A DNA stretch of 37,202 nucleotides from Bacillota bacterium (GTDB lineage Bacteria > Chloroflexota > Dormibacteria > Dormibacterales > Dormibacteraceae), in contig JAJPKS010000317.1 of the NCBI GenBank assembly GCA_021323605.1, positions 1 through 37,202 of the forward strand, written 5' to 3'. Made by a program: the position numbers and the translations under genes. The notes below the pieces were generated by a model. It was not told the DNA's origin. It did not search any database and saw nothing but the letters and a program-made list of their open reading frames with translations. Below, piece by piece: positions 36,093 through 37,202 of this stretch (position 1 is its first letter; every line of letters starts with the position of its first letter).

Positions 36093-36276
36093 GGTCGTCG
36101 GCCCGGTCCGCCCTTAGCATCACCGCGGAGCCGCCCCGGGGGCCGTTCCAGGGGATGGGCGCCCAGGGCCGCACCCGGCTCCGCCGGGAGCGGCGGGCGT
36201 CCGCGTCCCAGCCCGCCGATCCGGCCGGAAGCCGGCGACCGGGATGGGCGATGGCCAGGTGACAGGAGGATCGGGC

Positions 36277-37202
36277 ATGGATACTCGCACGCAAGGGGTG
36301 GATGAAGGGCGGCTGGAGCGGGTCCTGGGTCAGGTCGTCACCGACATGGGGGCGGCCATGAACGGCGTCCTGATGCTGGTGGGCGGGGAGCTGGGGCTCT
36401 GGCGGGCCATGGCCGGTGCGGGGCCGCTGACGGCGGCCGATCTGGCCCGGCGCAGCGGGGTGCGCGAGCGCTACGTGCAGGAATGGCTCGCCGGCCAGGC
36501 CGCCAGCGGCTACGTCCAGTACGACCCGGCGGCGGAAACCTTCACCTTGCTCCCCGAGGAGGCGATGGCCTTCGCCGACGAGGACAGCCCGGTCTACGTG
36601 CTGGGTGGGTACCACGTGGTGAGCGCCGCCTATAAGGATTGGTCCAAGCTCGCCGAGCGGCTGCGGGGCGGGGAGGGGCTGGGCTGGCACGAGCACGACC
36701 CGGAACTGTTCGAGGGGACGGAGCGGTTCTTCCGACCCGGCTACCGCGCCCATCTGGTCGCCGAGTGGATCCCGGCTCTGGAGGAGGTCGAGGGGAAGCT
36801 GCACCGAGGGGCGCTGGTGGCCGACGTCGGCTGCGGCCACGGCGTCTCGACCGTCCTCATGGCCCGGGCCTTCCCGGGCTCGACCATCCGTGGCTTCGAC
36901 TACCATCCGGAGTCGATCGCCCGCGCCACCGAGCTGGCCCGGGCCGAGGGGGTGGACGCCAACGCCGCCTTCGCCGTGGCCTCGGCCAAGGACTTCCCCG
37001 GCCGGGGCTACGACCTGGTGTGCTTCTTCGATTGCCTGCACGACATGGGCGACCCGGTCGGGGCCCTGCGCCACGTGCGCGAGGCGCTGGCCGAGGACGG
37101 CACGGTCATGCTGGTCGAGCCCTTCGCCGCCGACTCCCTGTCCGCGAACCTGAACCCGGTGGGACGGATCTACTACGCCGCCTCCACGGTCATCTGTCTG
37201 CC
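36277..37202 (+). CDS. Class I SAM-dependent methyltransferase (3'-truncated by window end)
   Basis: Own translation: MDTRTQGVDEGRLERVLGQVVTDMGAAMNGVLMLVGGELGLWRAM...; SAM motif 'GALVADVGCGHGVSTVLMARAFPGSTIRGFDYHPESIARA'; 'DGTVMLVEPFAADS'. Open to window end, so not complete in the ORF track. Confidence 0.92.
   Translation, partial: MDTRTQGVDEGRLERVLGQVVTDMGAAMNGVLMLVGGELGLWRAMAGAGPLTAADLARRSGVRERYVQEWLAGQAASGYVQYDPAAETFTLLPEEAMAFADEDSPVYVLGGYHVVSAAYKDWSKLAERLRGGEGLGWHEHDPELFEGTERFFRPGYRAHLVAEWIPALEEVEGKLHRGALVADVGCGHGVSTVLMARAFPGSTIRGFDYHPESIARATELARAEGVDANAAFAVASAKDFPGRGYDLVCFFDCLHDMGDPVGALRHVREALAEDGTVMLVEPFAADSLSANLNPVGRIYYAASTVICL

Noticed and set aside
1-37202. CRISPR arrays, tRNA/rRNA, transposons, phage or defence modules
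   Set aside because: No repeat-spacer periodicity, T-loop/acceptor patterns, transposase motifs or known defence domain combinations seen.

Overview
GC-rich bacterial window, densely coded, with about 28 credible CDSs. The gene style (VKOR, Lhr-Nei, LuxR/LAL, LiaS/NarL-type kinase, GTG starts) suggests an actinobacterial or Chloroflexota/Dormibacterota-like source; this is inference only. I saw no rRNA, tRNA, CRISPR array, transposase or phage module. Main blocks in order: (1) a 5'-truncated HAMP-GAF hybrid histidine kinase translationally coupled to a REC-histidine kinase; (2) MscS-type channel, endonuclease V-like protein, SDR; (3) a minus-strand lgt / CPYC thioredoxin-like / VKOR cluster; (4) TetR regulator, lipoprotein, CehA/McbA-type PHP hydrolase, aldehyde dehydrogenase, Sfp-like protein; (5) LAL-type LuxR regulator, membrane protein with a GGDEF-like fold, REC protein with an unknown C-terminal domain; (6) lhr-nei; (7) 2-oxoacid dehydrogenase E1 beta/alpha; (8) S53 (sedolisin) protease; (9) NarL-type two-component pair behind a perfect palindrome; (10) amidase, carbamoyltransferase, GT2, CPBP-like membrane protein, FmdB zinc ribbon, and a 3'-truncated SAM methyltransferase. 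I found no clear new defence or mobile system. The most unusual signal is that several proteins keep a recognisable fold but have lost catalytic or phospho-acceptor residues (Sfp-like PPTase, endonuclease V, GGDEF, one REC domain with Asp to Glu). Next are a 9-bp-arm palindrome overlapping a plausible promoter and the lgt/thioredoxin/VKOR arrangement. All family calls come from motif recognition by eye, with no database search.
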